Below are positions 1 through 8,994 of a DNA stretch of 64,000 nt, in pieces. The DNA is from Ruegeria arenilitoris (GTDB lineage: Bacteria; Pseudomonadota; Alphaproteobacteria; Rhodobacterales; Rhodobacteraceae), in assembly GCF_013030985.1 (NCBI RefSeq), contig NZ_WPYP01000004.1:248001-312000 (forward strand), read 5' to 3'. The translations under genes were made by a program, and so were the position numbers. The stretch's first letter is position 1. Every line of letters begins with the position of its first letter. The notes beneath the pieces are model-generated. The model saw nothing but the letters and a program-made list of their open reading frames with translations. It did not search any database and was not told the origin of the DNA.

Positions 1-332
1 ACATAGTTACCCACCTGGGCACGCGGATCGATATCCGGCTGGCCCATGGTCACGATCTCTTTTTTCAGACGCACTTTCATCTTGCCAAAGGGCGGGTGGT
101 CGGCGGTGGCCTCTTTCCAGTCCAGATCGGCACAGCCCGGCAACGCGCGGATATGCGCCAGCACCGCATCGATCCCGGCACGGGGGCCAGCAATGGTGCC
201 GTTGATCCCCTCTTGCGCCAGCAAAAGCGTGCCCTTGACCGATTGCGTGCGGCACAGGTCCAGCAAAGGGTCGCGCAGTGCGGCGGGATCGGCGAAACGG
301 GTGAAGTGGTAAAGGGCAGCGATCGTGTACAT
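1..332 (-). CDS. trhO: tRNA uridine(34) hydroxylase TrhO, N-terminal part (cut by window edge)
   Basis: Reading leftward from the ATG at 332, the product begins MYTIAALYHFTRFADPAALR and runs about 110 residues to the window edge. The segments KGTLLLAQEGINGTIAG and FGKMKVRLKKEIVTMG are typical of the N-terminal domain of the rhodanese-type TrhO/YceA family. The family hydroxylates U34 of certain tRNAs on the way to 5-methoxyuridine or 5-carboxymethoxyuridine derivatives. The rhodanese domain with its catalytic cysteine would lie outside the window, so activity cannot be judged. The gene is divergent from pncA. The family call is firm from these motifs. The gene is partial only because the window ends. 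Confidence 0.88.
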   Translation of the reverse strand, partial: MYTIAALYHFTRFADPAALRDPLLDLCRTQSVKGTLLLAQEGINGTIAGPRAGIDAVLAHIRALPGCADLDWKEATADHPPFGKMKVRLKKEIVTMGQPDIDPRAQVGNY

Positions 333-448
333 GCCCGTGATCTAAACCTGCAGGTCCAGTGTCGCAAGATGTTGGGTTAAGACCCGGCACAAGATTGACG
401 CGCCCGCCCCCGCGCCGTACCGATAGACAACTCCGAGGAGAAACCGCG

Positions 449-1042
449 ATGACCCACGCCCTTCTTGTAATCGACGTCCAGAATGATTTCTGTCCCGGCG
501 GTGCGCTGGCCGTGCCCGGAGGGGATGAGATCGTCGCCCCCATCAATGCCATGATGGGTGATTTCGACGCCGTGATCCTGACGCAGGACTGGCACCCTGC
601 GGATCATTCCTCGTTCGCCAGCAGGCATGACAACAAGAACCCCTTTGACACGAAAGACATGCATTACGGCCCACAGATTCTTTGGCCGGATCACTGCGTT
701 CAGGGCACCGAGGGGGCCAATTTCCACCCGGACCTGAACACACATGCCGATCTGGTCATCCGCAAGGGCTTTCGCAAAGGTATCGACAGTTACTCGGCGT
801 TTTTCGAAAACGACCAGACCACACCGACCGGGCTGGAGGGGTATCTGAGAACGCGTGGCATCGACAAACTAACCCTTGTCGGTCTGGCCACGGATTTCTG
901 CGTCCATTTCTCGGCCATAGACGCCGCGCGGCTCGGGTTTGACGTGACCGTCCGGATGGATGCCTGCCGGGCCATCGATCTGGACGGGTCTTTGGCTGCC
1001 GCAGAAACTGCAATGCGGGACGCTGGCGTAACGCTGTCCTAG
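449..1042 (+). CDS. pncA: Nicotinamidase
   Basis: A 197-residue cysteine hydrolase of the isochorismatase-like superfamily that converts nicotinamide to nicotinate. The catalytic triad is visible as Asp9 (VIDVQNDF), Lys106 (VIRKGF) and Cys151 (ATDFCVHF). Probable metal ligands are Asp47, His49 (TQDWHP) and His82 (WPDHC). The ATG at 449 is preceded by GAGGAG at good spacing, so the longer in-frame extension upstream is rejected. Its last four bases overlap the stop of the convergent unknown gene. Together with pncB 0.7 kb downstream it supplies two consecutive steps of NAD salvage. Confidence 0.95.
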   Translation: MTHALLVIDVQNDFCPGGALAVPGGDEIVAPINAMMGDFDAVILTQDWHPADHSSFASRHDNKNPFDTKDMHYGPQILWPDHCVQGTEGANFHPDLNTHADLVIRKGFRKGIDSYSAFFENDQTTPTGLEGYLRTRGIDKLTLVGLATDFCVHFSAIDAARLGFDVTVRMDACRAIDLDGSLAAAETAMRDAGVTLS

Positions 1043-1563
1043 GGTGTGGTTCCTTCTGACGCCAGATACCTGAGCACCGCGATCACAACCACAGCCAGCC
1101 CAAGCGCAAATCCGATACGACCTTGGATCGAACGTCTTTTGGGTTTGGGCGCGGCGGGCTGTTGCCGTTTCGGTGCCTTGTCCCGAGCCTCCGAGCGGAT
1201 TTCATCCCGTGGCCGGGCCGTCTTTACATCGTCCAAGAACTGCCAGAGGTCGAACGCACCACAATATTCACCCTTTACACCCACAGCCCTGACATTGGCG
1301 AACAACGCGCGCAGGATACGTTCCCGCTCGACCGTGTCCTGCGCACGGAAATACCCATGTGCAAGATTGCTTTTGGCCGTTTCCAGACCAAACCCGGCTT
1401 CTTCGAATATCAGACGTATTTTGGGAGAGGCCGCGCGCAATGCCTCGGCGGCATTGGCATCACGAAACAACGCACGCACCGTCCTGTCCCCGGACGTTGC
1501 GGAGCCTGACTTCGTATTGTCAGCATCAATCGTTACGATATCAAAGTCGTACTCGAAACCCAT
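1039..1563 (-). CDS. Unknown protein with C-terminal membrane anchor
   Basis: A 174-residue protein I do not recognise. The N-terminal 110 residues look soluble and mixed alpha/beta. Then comes a basic, proline-rich linker (KAPKRQQPAAPKPKRR) and a single hydrophobic segment near residues 150-168 (IGFALGLAVVVIAVLRYLA). That is the layout of a tail-anchored protein with its body in the cytoplasm. It has three cysteine-poor, charged regions and no catalytic motif I can name. It lies between pncA (convergent, 4-base overlap) and pncB (divergent), so a link with NAD salvage is possible but only positional. The frame is preferred over the opposite-strand frame because its composition is protein-like and it ends exactly at pncA. 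Confidence 0.65.
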   Translation of the reverse strand: MGFEYDFDIVTIDADNTKSGSATSGDRTVRALFRDANAAEALRAASPKIRLIFEEAGFGLETAKSNLAHGYFRAQDTVERERILRALFANVRAVGVKGEYCGAFDLWQFLDDVKTARPRDEIRSEARDKAPKRQQPAAPKPKRRSIQGRIGFALGLAVVVIAVLRYLASEGTTP

Positions 1564-1606
1564 TCACCGACTTAACCTTGTACTTCCTTCCCCTTCGTCT
1601 CACTAA

Positions 1607-1640
1607 ACAATGAAAGTATCACATAATATGCTCTCATTGT
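1607..1640. promoter_or_regulatory. Inverted repeat in the divergent pncB control region
   Basis: A perfect 7-base inverted repeat (ACAATGA ... TCATTGT) with a 20-base AT-rich interior lies in the 166-base space between the divergent unknown gene and pncB. A further copy of TCATTG follows at 1652-1657. The position suits an operator for either gene. I cannot assign it to a known NAD regulator such as NrtR or NadQ. Confidence 0.35.
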
Positions 1641-1729
1641 GTCGTGACCTTGTCATTGTCTTCGATCCGGCGACTCTTGCCAATCCACGCACCTATTGAT
1701 CTAACAACGGAAATCGCAGGAGTTCCCCC

Positions 1730-3022
1730 ATGATCGATATTGCGACACGCGTGTACAATCATAAATGGAAGATTGACCCGATTGTCCGGTCTTTGATCGA
1801 CACTGACTTCTACAAACTGCTGATGTGCCAGTCAGTGTTTCGAAATAAGCCCCAAACGGATGTGGTGTTTTCGCTGATCAACCGGTCGAATCACATTCCT
1901 TTGGCCGAATTGATCGACGAAGGAGAATTGCGCGAGCAGCTGGACCATATCCGGTCGCTCAGCCTCAGCCGCGGCGAAAGCACATGGCTGCGGGGCAATA
2001 CATTCTACGGCAAACGGCAGATGTTCCGCTCGGACTTCATGGAGTGGTTCGAGAACATGCGCCTGCCGCCCTACCACCTGGAACGCAAGGGCGATCAGTA
2101 CGAACTGACCTTCGAAGGCAAGTGGCACGAGGTCATGCTGTGGGAAATCCCCGCTCTGGCGGTGCTGATGGAGTTGCGATCCCGCGCGGTTCTGAACGAC
2201 ATGCGCCGGTTCGAGCTGCAGGTGCTTTATGCCCGCGCCATGACCCGTGTTTGGGAAAAGATCGAACAGTTGCGGGAAGTCGACGGCCTGGGCATCGCCG
2301 ATTTCGGAACCCGCCGGCGTCATTCCTTCCTGTGGCAGGACTGGTGCGTGCAGGCGATGATCGAAGGGCTGGGACCGGCATTTACCGGCACCTCGAACTG
2401 TTTGATCGCCATGCGGCGCGAGGTCGAGGCGATCGGCACCAACGCGCACGAACTGCCCATGGTCTATTCCGCGCTGGCCGAAACCGATGAGGCGCTGGCG
2501 CAGGCCCCTTATGACGTTCTCAGCGACTGGCATGACGAGCACGACGGCAACCTGCGTATCATCCTGCCTGACACCTATGGCACGCAGGGATTTCTGGACC
2601 GCGCCCCCGATTGGCTGGCGGGCTGGACCGGTATCCGCGTCGACAGCGGCGATCCGGCGGCGGGTGCGGAACGCGCGATCAAATGGTGGGAATCGCGCGG
2701 CGAAGACCCAATGCAAAAGCGGGTCATCTTTTCGGACGGATTGGACGTGAACAAGATCTGCGAGCTTCACAGCCAATTTGCAGGACGCACCAAAGTTTCC
2801 TTTGGCTGGGGCACCCTGCTGACCAACGATTTCCGCGGGCTGGTGCCCGATGACGCGCTGGCACCGTTCTCTCTGGTCTGCAAAGCCGTATCCGCCAACG
2901 GTCGCCCGACGGTGAAACTGTCGGACAACCCGGAAAAGGCAATGGGGCCACAGGATGAGATTGAGCGCTATAAACGGGTGTTCGGTGTTGGCGCGCAAGA
3001 AGCGATTGAGGTCATCGTTTAG
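1730..3022 (+). CDS. pncB: Nicotinate phosphoribosyltransferase
   Basis: A 430-residue enzyme of the NAPRTase family, which makes nicotinate mononucleotide from nicotinate and PRPP with ATP hydrolysis (Preiss-Handler pathway). Diagnostic segments are the N-terminal SLIDTDFYKLLMCQ, the phospho-histidine region DFGTRRRHSF (His198) and the C-terminal phosphate-binding stretches RVDSGDP and KVSFGWGTLLTND. Length is normal for the proteobacterial enzyme. AGGAGTTCCCCC precedes the ATG. It converges on the aldehyde dehydrogenase with only three bases between stops. Confidence 0.96.
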   Translation: MIDIATRVYNHKWKIDPIVRSLIDTDFYKLLMCQSVFRNKPQTDVVFSLINRSNHIPLAELIDEGELREQLDHIRSLSLSRGESTWLRGNTFYGKRQMFRSDFMEWFENMRLPPYHLERKGDQYELTFEGKWHEVMLWEIPALAVLMELRSRAVLNDMRRFELQVLYARAMTRVWEKIEQLREVDGLGIADFGTRRRHSFLWQDWCVQAMIEGLGPAFTGTSNCLIAMRREVEAIGTNAHELPMVYSALAETDEALAQAPYDVLSDWHDEHDGNLRIILPDTYGTQGFLDRAPDWLAGWTGIRVDSGDPAAGAERAIKWWESRGEDPMQKRVIFSDGLDVNKICELHSQFAGRTKVSFGWGTLLTNDFRGLVPDDALAPFSLVCKAVSANGRPTVKLSDNPEKAMGPQDEIERYKRVFGVGAQEAIEVIV

Positions 3023-3025
3023 ACC

Positions 3026-4477
3026 CTAACCATGGCAGGCTGCCACAGTTTTCAGCTGTGAGAACCCGTAAAGGGCCTCGAACCCTTTCTCGCGCCCGTG
3101 ACCGGATTTTCCGACCCCGCCGAAAGGCAGTTCCACCCCGCCGCCGGCACCGTAATTGTTGATGAACACCTGACCCGAGCGGAGCCGTTTCGCCAGCCGC
3201 ATCTGCCGCGCGCCATCGCGGGTCCAGATGCTGGCGACCAGCCCGTAATCGGTGCTGTTGGCGATGTGGACGGCCTCTTCCTCGGTGTCGAAGGGGATCA
3301 GAACCTGAACTGGTCCGAAAATCTCGTCGCGCGCCAGAACGTGATCCGGGGGGACATCAGCAAACAAGGTGGGCCGGACATAGGCGCCTTGCTCCGGCGC
3401 TTGGTCTACGATCCGCCCCTGCCCCGCGATGTTCAGATCAGAGCCCTTGGCCAAGAACCCGGTCACGATCTCTTTCTGCCGGGCCGAGATCAGGGGACCG
3501 ACCCGCAAATCCTCTTGCGCCGGGCCGACGGTCAGATCGGTATACGCCGCGGCCATTCGGGTTTTGACCTGCTCATAAATCCCGCGCTGCACCAGAATGC
3601 GGGACGAGGCAGAACAGGTCTGCCCCGCGTTCTGAATGCCTGCATTCACCAGAAACGGCAGCGCCGCGTCCAGATCGGCATCGTCAAACACCAGTTGCGG
3701 GGATTTCCCGCCCAGTTCCAGCGTCACCGGCACCACATTGCGCCCCGCCGCCTGCTGCACCAGCGCCCCCGTCGCGACCGAGCCGGTGAACGAGATATGG
3801 TCAACGCCCGGATGTCCGGACAGCGCGGCTCCGGCCTCGGCCCCCATTCCGGGCACCACGTTCAACGCGCCCGCAGGCAGGCCAGCCTCTTGCGCCAGAT
3901 GGGCAAAGGCCAGTGCAGTCAGACAGGCCTCTTCCGCCGGTTTCAAGACACAGGCGTTGCCCATCGCCAGCGCCGCCCCGACCGAGCGGCCAATGATCTG
4001 CATCGGGTAATTCCACGGTACGATATGGCCGGTCACCCCATGCGGCTCGCGCAGGGTATAGACGGTGTAACCCTCCAGATAGGGGATGGTCTCTCCCATC
4101 ACCTTATCCGCAGCCCCACCGTAGAATTCGCAATACCGCGCCAAAGCCACCGCATCCGCGCGGGCCTGGGTCAGCGGTTTGCCCACATCCATCGCCTCGA
4201 TCCGCGCCAGATCATCCACCCTTTCCAGAACCAGCTGGCCCAGCCGGGTCAGGATACGGCCCCGTTCCAACGCGGTCTTGCGCCCCCAATCGCCTTGCAG
4301 CGCAGCCTGAGCGGCCTGTACTGCAGCATCGATATCCGTCGCGCCCCCGCGTGCAATCCTGCAAATCTCAGACCCGTCCGACGGGTTGATCAATGGAATA
4401 TCCGCCTGTGACGCAGGGCTGACCCATTTGCCACCGATCAAACACAGGCCGGGATTGAACCAGAGTGGGTTGGGCAT
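3026..4477 (-). CDS. NAD(P)-dependent aldehyde dehydrogenase
   Basis: A 483-residue ALDH-superfamily enzyme oxidising an aldehyde to a carboxylate. Visible are the nucleotide-binding segment around FTGSVATGA, the general base Glu254 in LELGGKSPQ, and the nucleophile Cys288 in GQTCSASS. It is the last gene of the peptide-type importer operon, 31 bases after the ATPase stop. This suggests it processes an aldehyde from the imported compound, for example from an amine or amino-acid derivative. The substrate cannot be read from sequence; resemblance is to the gamma-aminobutyraldehyde/betaine aldehyde branch, so no symbol is given. No truncation is seen. Confidence 0.9.
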   Translation of the reverse strand: MPNPLWFNPGLCLIGGKWVSPASQADIPLINPSDGSEICRIARGGATDIDAAVQAAQAALQGDWGRKTALERGRILTRLGQLVLERVDDLARIEAMDVGKPLTQARADAVALARYCEFYGGAADKVMGETIPYLEGYTVYTLREPHGVTGHIVPWNYPMQIIGRSVGAALAMGNACVLKPAEEACLTALAFAHLAQEAGLPAGALNVVPGMGAEAGAALSGHPGVDHISFTGSVATGALVQQAAGRNVVPVTLELGGKSPQLVFDDADLDAALPFLVNAGIQNAGQTCSASSRILVQRGIYEQVKTRMAAAYTDLTVGPAQEDLRVGPLISARQKEIVTGFLAKGSDLNIAGQGRIVDQAPEQGAYVRPTLFADVPPDHVLARDEIFGPVQVLIPFDTEEEAVHIANSTDYGLVASIWTRDGARQMRLAKRLRSGQVFINNYGAGGGVELPFGGVGKSGHGREKGFEALYGFSQLKTVAACHG

Positions 4478-4508
4478 TTGGGCCTCCTTTCAGGCTCTAA
4501 CTAAGGGT

Positions 4509-6107
4509 TTATGCGACGTGTGTGCCGATTTCCGGCAAAACGGGCGCGGCTTCGATCAGGGTTCGGGTATAAGGATGTTGCGGGTCGGAAAAGACCTGTT
4601 CGGTCTCACCCTGTTCAACGATCCGGCCCGCCTGCATCACCATCACCCGGTCGGTAATCGTTCGCACAACGCTCAGGTCATGGCTGATGAACAGGTAGGT
4701 CAGGTCGTAGGCGGCACAAAGCTCGGCCAGCAGGTCCAGTATCTGCGCGCGGACCGAGACGTCCAGCGCCGAAACGGCCTCATCAAACAGGATCAGTTCG
4801 GGGCGGATGATTAACGCGCGGGCGATAGCGATGCGCTGTCGCTGCCCGCCCGAGAACTCGTGAATGTACTTTCCCGCGTCGTCGGGGCTGAGTCCCACGG
4901 CTGTCAGCATCTCGGCGATGCGGTCCTGGCGTTCGGACCCCGTGGGAGGGGTGTCCAACAGATGAAACGGTTCGGTGATCAGACGGGCGACACGGTGGCG
5001 CGGGTTGAAGCTGCCATAGGGGTCCTGAAACACCACCTGCATCTTGCGACGCACCGCCGGGTTCGGCCTGTGGCCCGAGAAAACCGGCTGCCCGTCCAGG
5101 CGAATTTCACCGCTTTGGACCTCTTTCAGCCCCAGAATAGCCCGTGTTAGGGTCGACTTTCCACATCCGGACTCGCCCACCAACCCCAGACGCTCTCCCC
5201 GGTTCAAGGTAAAGCTGACGCCGTCCACTGCACGATGATGTCCCGGCGTGCCGAACAGGCCCTTTCGGGGCAGGCGGTAATCGCGGGTGACCTGTGTCAC
5301 CTCAAGCAGGGGGCGTGGATCAGCGGCGTCGGGCAGCGACACCTGATGGCCGGAGGCTTCGAACAGCATCCTTGTATAAGGGTGCCGCATGTTGCGCAGC
5401 AGGTGGGCCGTTGCCCCGCTTTCGACCACCTCTCCGCGGCGCATCACCGCGATCTGATCAGCCATATCCGCCACCACCGCCAGATCATGCGTAATCATCA
5501 GCAGACCCATGCCGTATTCGCGCACCAGCCCTTTGAGCAGGTCGAGGATCTGCGCCTGAGTGGTCACGTCCAGCGCGGTTGTCGGTTCGTCCGCGATCAA
5601 CAGCTTGGGGCGTAGTGCGATGGCCATGGCAATTACCACACGCTGGCGCTGACCTCCGGACAGCTCATGCGGATAGCGGGACAGCGGAAAGCGGTCGGGC
5701 GGCAGGCCGACGCGGGTCAGAACCTCTTGCGCGCGCGCCAGCGCCTGCGGGGGCGGCATGGCTTTGTGGATCAGAATCGTCTCCATCACCTGATCGCCGA
5801 TGGTCTTGACCGGGTTCAGGGCGGTCATCGGTTCCTGAAACACCATTCCGATGGCGGCCCCGCGCAGGGCGCACATCTTAGCCTCGGGACGGGTCAACAG
5901 GTCCTGACCCTCCAGCCGGATCGCACCCTGCGCCTGCGCCCCGCTCGGCAGCAATTTCATTACGGCGAGTGCGGTCATAGACTTGCCCGAGCCACTTTCC
6001 CCAGTCACAGCCACGATCTGACCGGGATTGATGGACAGGCTGACCTTTTTCAGGATGTCCGCGCCGTGGATCGACAGCGACAGGTTTTCGATCTGCAACA
6101 AACTCAT
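4509..6107 (-). CDS. Fused two-domain peptide-type ABC ATPase (DppD-DppF type)
   Basis: A 532-residue protein carrying two complete ABC ATPase domains in tandem. Each has a Walker A (GESGSGKS near 36-43; GESGCGKS in the second half), an LSGGQRQR or FSGGQRQR signature, and a Walker B (LLIADEPTTALD; LILFDEAVSALD). Both end with the oligopeptide-family extension (PYTRMLFEA, PYTRTLIEA). It energises the DppB/DppC-like permeases from the cytoplasmic face. The start at 6107 (MSLLQIENLS) overlaps the permease stop by four bases; in-frame sequence further upstream belongs to the permease in another frame. Fusion of the two ATPases is common in alphaproteobacterial importers of this family. Confidence 0.94.
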   Translation of the reverse strand: MSLLQIENLSLSIHGADILKKVSLSINPGQIVAVTGESGSGKSMTALAVMKLLPSGAQAQGAIRLEGQDLLTRPEAKMCALRGAAIGMVFQEPMTALNPVKTIGDQVMETILIHKAMPPPQALARAQEVLTRVGLPPDRFPLSRYPHELSGGQRQRVVIAMAIALRPKLLIADEPTTALDVTTQAQILDLLKGLVREYGMGLLMITHDLAVVADMADQIAVMRRGEVVESGATAHLLRNMRHPYTRMLFEASGHQVSLPDAADPRPLLEVTQVTRDYRLPRKGLFGTPGHHRAVDGVSFTLNRGERLGLVGESGCGKSTLTRAILGLKEVQSGEIRLDGQPVFSGHRPNPAVRRKMQVVFQDPYGSFNPRHRVARLITEPFHLLDTPPTGSERQDRIAEMLTAVGLSPDDAGKYIHEFSGGQRQRIAIARALIIRPELILFDEAVSALDVSVRAQILDLLAELCAAYDLTYLFISHDLSVVRTITDRVMVMQAGRIVEQGETEQVFSDPQHPYTRTLIEAAPVLPEIGTHVA

Positions 6108-6919
6108 GCCCGCGCCACCCTGATCCTTGGGTCCAGCCAATCGCGCAACCCGTCGCCAAGCAGGTTCAGACCCAGGACGGTGACAATAATCGCCAGCCCC
6201 GGAATCAGAGCCAAATGCGGGGCAAAACTGACCATTGTTTGCGCATCCGCCAGCATCCGGCCCCAGCTGGGTGTGGGTGGCTGCGCGCCAAGGCCGACAT
6301 AGGACAGCCCGGCCTCGGCCAGTATCCCAAGGCTGAACTGGATGGTCCCCTGCACGATCAGCAGGTTCGCCACATTGGGCAGGATATGTTCTGCAGATAT
6401 CCGCGCCGCACCCTTGCCCGAGACACGGGCGGCGAGGATGAACTCCCGCTCCCACAGCGACAACGCGGCCCCACGGGTGATGCGGGCAAACACGGGGATA
6501 TTGAAGATGCCGATGGCGATGATGGCGTTGATCGCTCCGGCCCCGAAAACGGCGGTGATCAGGATGGCGATGACCAGCGAGGGGAAGGCAAAGACCAGAT
6601 CATTGCCGCGCATGATGACCTCATCCAGCCACGATCCCTTGCGCGCAGCTGCGGTCAGGCCCAGGGGCACGCCCAGCGCCATGCCGATGCCCACCGCAAC
6701 CAGCGCCACTGCAATCGACGTGCGCGCGCCCACCATGATCATCGAGAACATGTCGCGGCCGAAATGATCCGTGCCGAACCAGTGCTGCGCATTGGGCGGC
6801 TGCAATTTGTCGGGGATATCCAGCGCCGCGTAATCGTAAGGTGTCCAGATGAAAGAGACCAAGGCCGCCAGCAGAACCAGCGAGGACAACACCGCGCCAA
6901 GGATCAGGTTACGGCTCAT
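6104..6919 (-). CDS. Peptide-type ABC transporter permease, DppC-like
   Basis: A 271-residue inner-membrane permease. It starts with one N-terminal helix and a periplasmic stretch (PNAQHWFGTDHFGRDMFSMIMVGARTS, the hallmark DppC segment), followed by about five more helices. The coupling loop ITRGAALSLWEREFILAARVSGKGAARI is the EAA motif that contacts the ATPase. The start overlaps the upstream permease stop by four bases, indicating translational coupling. It pairs with the DppB-like protein to form the channel. Confidence 0.93.
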   Translation of the reverse strand: MSRNLILGAVLSSLVLLAALVSFIWTPYDYAALDIPDKLQPPNAQHWFGTDHFGRDMFSMIMVGARTSIAVALVAVGIGMALGVPLGLTAAARKGSWLDEVIMRGNDLVFAFPSLVIAILITAVFGAGAINAIIAIGIFNIPVFARITRGAALSLWEREFILAARVSGKGAARISAEHILPNVANLLIVQGTIQFSLGILAEAGLSYVGLGAQPPTPSWGRMLADAQTMVSFAPHLALIPGLAIIVTVLGLNLLGDGLRDWLDPRIRVARA

Positions 6920-7863
6920 GTCCGGCTCCTTAGCCTTGGATCGACGGCGGCATAGGCCAGATCGACCAGAAAGTTCACGGTGATGACGGCAAAGACCAGC
7001 AGCATGACGACCGATTCCACCACGATCAGGTCACGGGCCGAGATCGCCTGAAACACCAGCCGCCCGAGGCCGGGCAGGTAGAACACCTGCTCGATGATGA
7101 TCGATCCCGCCAGCAGGAACGAGAATTGCAGGCCGATGATGGTCAGCACCGGGATCAGAGCGTTCCGCACCCCGTGCCGCCACAACGCCTGGCGGCGGGA
7201 CAGGCCCTTGGCGCGGGCGGTGCGCATGAAATCCTCGCCCAGAATATCCAGCAACGACGACCGCATCACCCGTGCCAGAATCGCCGCCTGTGGCAGGGCC
7301 AGCGCAATGGCGGGCAGGGTCAGGGAATGCAGACCGGTCCAGAGCCCCTGATCCCAGCCCGCAAACCCGCCCGCATTGAACCAGCGCAGGTTGATGGCAA
7401 AGATCAGCACCAGCATCATGGCGAACCAGAAATTCGGCACCGCGATGCCCAGCTGTGTTGCGCCCATGACCGTCAGATCCCCGGGTTTGCCCCGGCGCGC
7501 GGCGGCGTAAATCCCGGCGGGAAAGGCAATCAGCGTCGACAGCGTCAGCGCATAAAGCGCCAGCGGCAGCGACACCCACAACCGGTCCGCAATCATCTGC
7601 GATACCGGCGTGCGATAGGTGTAGGACGTGCCGAAATCCCCCACCAGCATCCCGCCGACCCAGTTGAAATAGCGCTGTGCCTTTGAGACGTCCAACCCAA
7701 GCTCGGCCCGCAACGCGGCCAGAGTATCCTCCTGCGCGTTCACGCCCAGCATGAACGAGGCCGGATCACCCGGCGCGACCTCGATCACCGCGAATATGAC
7801 CACCGAGGCGACGGCCAGGCTGATCAGCAGTGAAATCAGACGTTTGAGGGCATAGCGCAGCAT
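6916..7863 (-). CDS. Peptide-type ABC transporter permease, DppB-like
   Basis: The start MLRYALKRLISL at 7863 gives a 315-residue permease. A GTG at 7881 would add six residues; neither has a clear Shine-Dalgarno, and I prefer the ATG because DppB proteins usually begin this way. It has a first helix, then the periplasmic PGDPASFML segment, five further helices and the coupling-loop region DFMRTARAKGLSRRQALWRHGVRNA. It follows the ion-channel gene by 40 bases on the same strand and is coupled to the DppC-like gene. Confidence 0.92.
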   Translation of the reverse strand: MLRYALKRLISLLISLAVASVVIFAVIEVAPGDPASFMLGVNAQEDTLAALRAELGLDVSKAQRYFNWVGGMLVGDFGTSYTYRTPVSQMIADRLWVSLPLALYALTLSTLIAFPAGIYAAARRGKPGDLTVMGATQLGIAVPNFWFAMMLVLIFAINLRWFNAGGFAGWDQGLWTGLHSLTLPAIALALPQAAILARVMRSSLLDILGEDFMRTARAKGLSRRQALWRHGVRNALIPVLTIIGLQFSFLLAGSIIIEQVFYLPGLGRLVFQAISARDLIVVESVVMLLVFAVITVNFLVDLAYAAVDPRLRSRT

Positions 7864-7903
7864 CGAGGCCACGTTAGGCACACAATACGCGCGGGTCCAG
7901 CAC

Positions 7904-8968
7904 CTAGGGCACCAGCAGATAGATGAAAATCGCGTAGGCGACGATGGCGGCGTAGCCCAGCGGGTAAATCCACTTGATCGCGTAATTGTCCAGCTTTCTG
8001 GCCCCGTCCTCGCGCCCGGATACCTTCAGTTTGCGCAGGGCCACGTTGAACACGATCAGCGCCCCGGTCATCAGGAACATGCATTGCAGGATGAAATCCA
8101 GAAAGGTCAGATATCCAAGCTTGGGCAGATCAGCAGAGATCGCCCAGTTGAAGGCCACGAAAACCAGCAGATTGCCCCCGGCGATCTCGATCCTGCGGCG
8201 GTATTCGTCAAGGAAGAACAGCGCCCAGCCAACAGTGATCAGAACCAGCATCGGCAGGAACACCCGGATCACATAGTAGGTCAGATGCCGCTTGCCCTCG
8301 AAGGCCAGAGCGACCTGATCGCTGTCCCGGCCGGACAGGCCGATCACCGTCGAGCGCTCGACCCGGGGGTTGTCCAGAATCCACTCTTCCTCGCCCAACA
8401 GATCGCCAAGGCCCGAGTACTTCTCGAGCGGGTAAAAGGACACGAATTCGGACGGAAAGACCGAGACGACCTCAAAAAAGAACTCCTGCGTGTCGAACGG
8501 GTATTTGCGGAAATCGAAATGCGGGGCCTGTAAGGTCAGCGAGGATTTCTCGACATAGATCACATGCCCGTCATCGCGCAATGAGGCCGCGGATTCGTGA
8601 ATCCACTTGTTGGATTGCTGGTTATGGATGACGAAAGCGGGCACAATCGCACCCAACCCCCGCGCGTGATCGGCCAGGGCCGGAGGGTTGAAGACCTGAA
8701 TTTCGCGCCCGACCTCATCGCGGTCAAAGGCCAGCGCAGGGTCGGTCCATTCGGCCCTCAGAACAACGACGGCACCATAGTTTTCGGCCTTCTGATCGAC
8801 GCTGGTGACCTGATCGATGCGGATACCAATCCCCACCTTCAGCGGGTTTTCAGGCGTACCAACCAGCGGCCCAACCCCGCCTGCCAGCCCGTTTTGCGCC
8901 TGCGCCCCGCCCCCCGCGGCAAGGAGGCAGGCAACAATTACAAGACAGAGGACGCGAAACAGGTTCAT
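7904..8968 (-). CDS. Pentameric ligand-gated ion channel (Cys-loop/GLIC superfamily) inside the importer operon
   Basis: A 354-residue protein with a signal peptide (about 1-25), a beta-rich extracellular domain to about 228, and four helices: M1 231-252, M2 256-279, M3 288-312, M4 332-353. The signature FDFRKYPFD (151-159) corresponds to the Cys-loop region; as in other prokaryotic members the flanking cysteines are absent. HLTYYVIRVFLPM enters M1, and VAFNWAISADLPKLGYLT matches the end of M2 and the M2-M3 loop of GLIC-type channels. It would form an inner-membrane pentamer gated by a periplasmic ligand or protons. It lies between the peptide-binding protein (55 bases upstream) and the DppB-like permease (40 bases downstream), all on one strand. 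The ligand and ion selectivity are unknown; the family call is strong. Confidence 0.9.
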   Translation of the reverse strand: MNLFRVLCLVIVACLLAAGGGAQAQNGLAGGVGPLVGTPENPLKVGIGIRIDQVTSVDQKAENYGAVVVLRAEWTDPALAFDRDEVGREIQVFNPPALADHARGLGAIVPAFVIHNQQSNKWIHESAASLRDDGHVIYVEKSSLTLQAPHFDFRKYPFDTQEFFFEVVSVFPSEFVSFYPLEKYSGLGDLLGEEEWILDNPRVERSTVIGLSGRDSDQVALAFEGKRHLTYYVIRVFLPMLVLITVGWALFFLDEYRRRIEIAGGNLLVFVAFNWAISADLPKLGYLTFLDFILQCMFLMTGALIVFNVALRKLKVSGREDGARKLDNYAIKWIYPLGYAAIVAYAIFIYLLVP

Positions 8969-8994
8969 TATCAGGCTTACTCGGGAACAGGGGC

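Noticed and set aside
1832-2998. A 388-codon minus-strand frame opposite pncB
   Set aside because: pncB is unambiguous on the plus strand and the antisense product has no family features.
4509-6455. A longer start for the fused ABC ATPase, extending to 6455
   Set aside because: The additional N-terminal residues are the DppC-like gene read in another frame; the ATG at 6107 overlaps that gene's stop by four bases and begins a standard ATPase.
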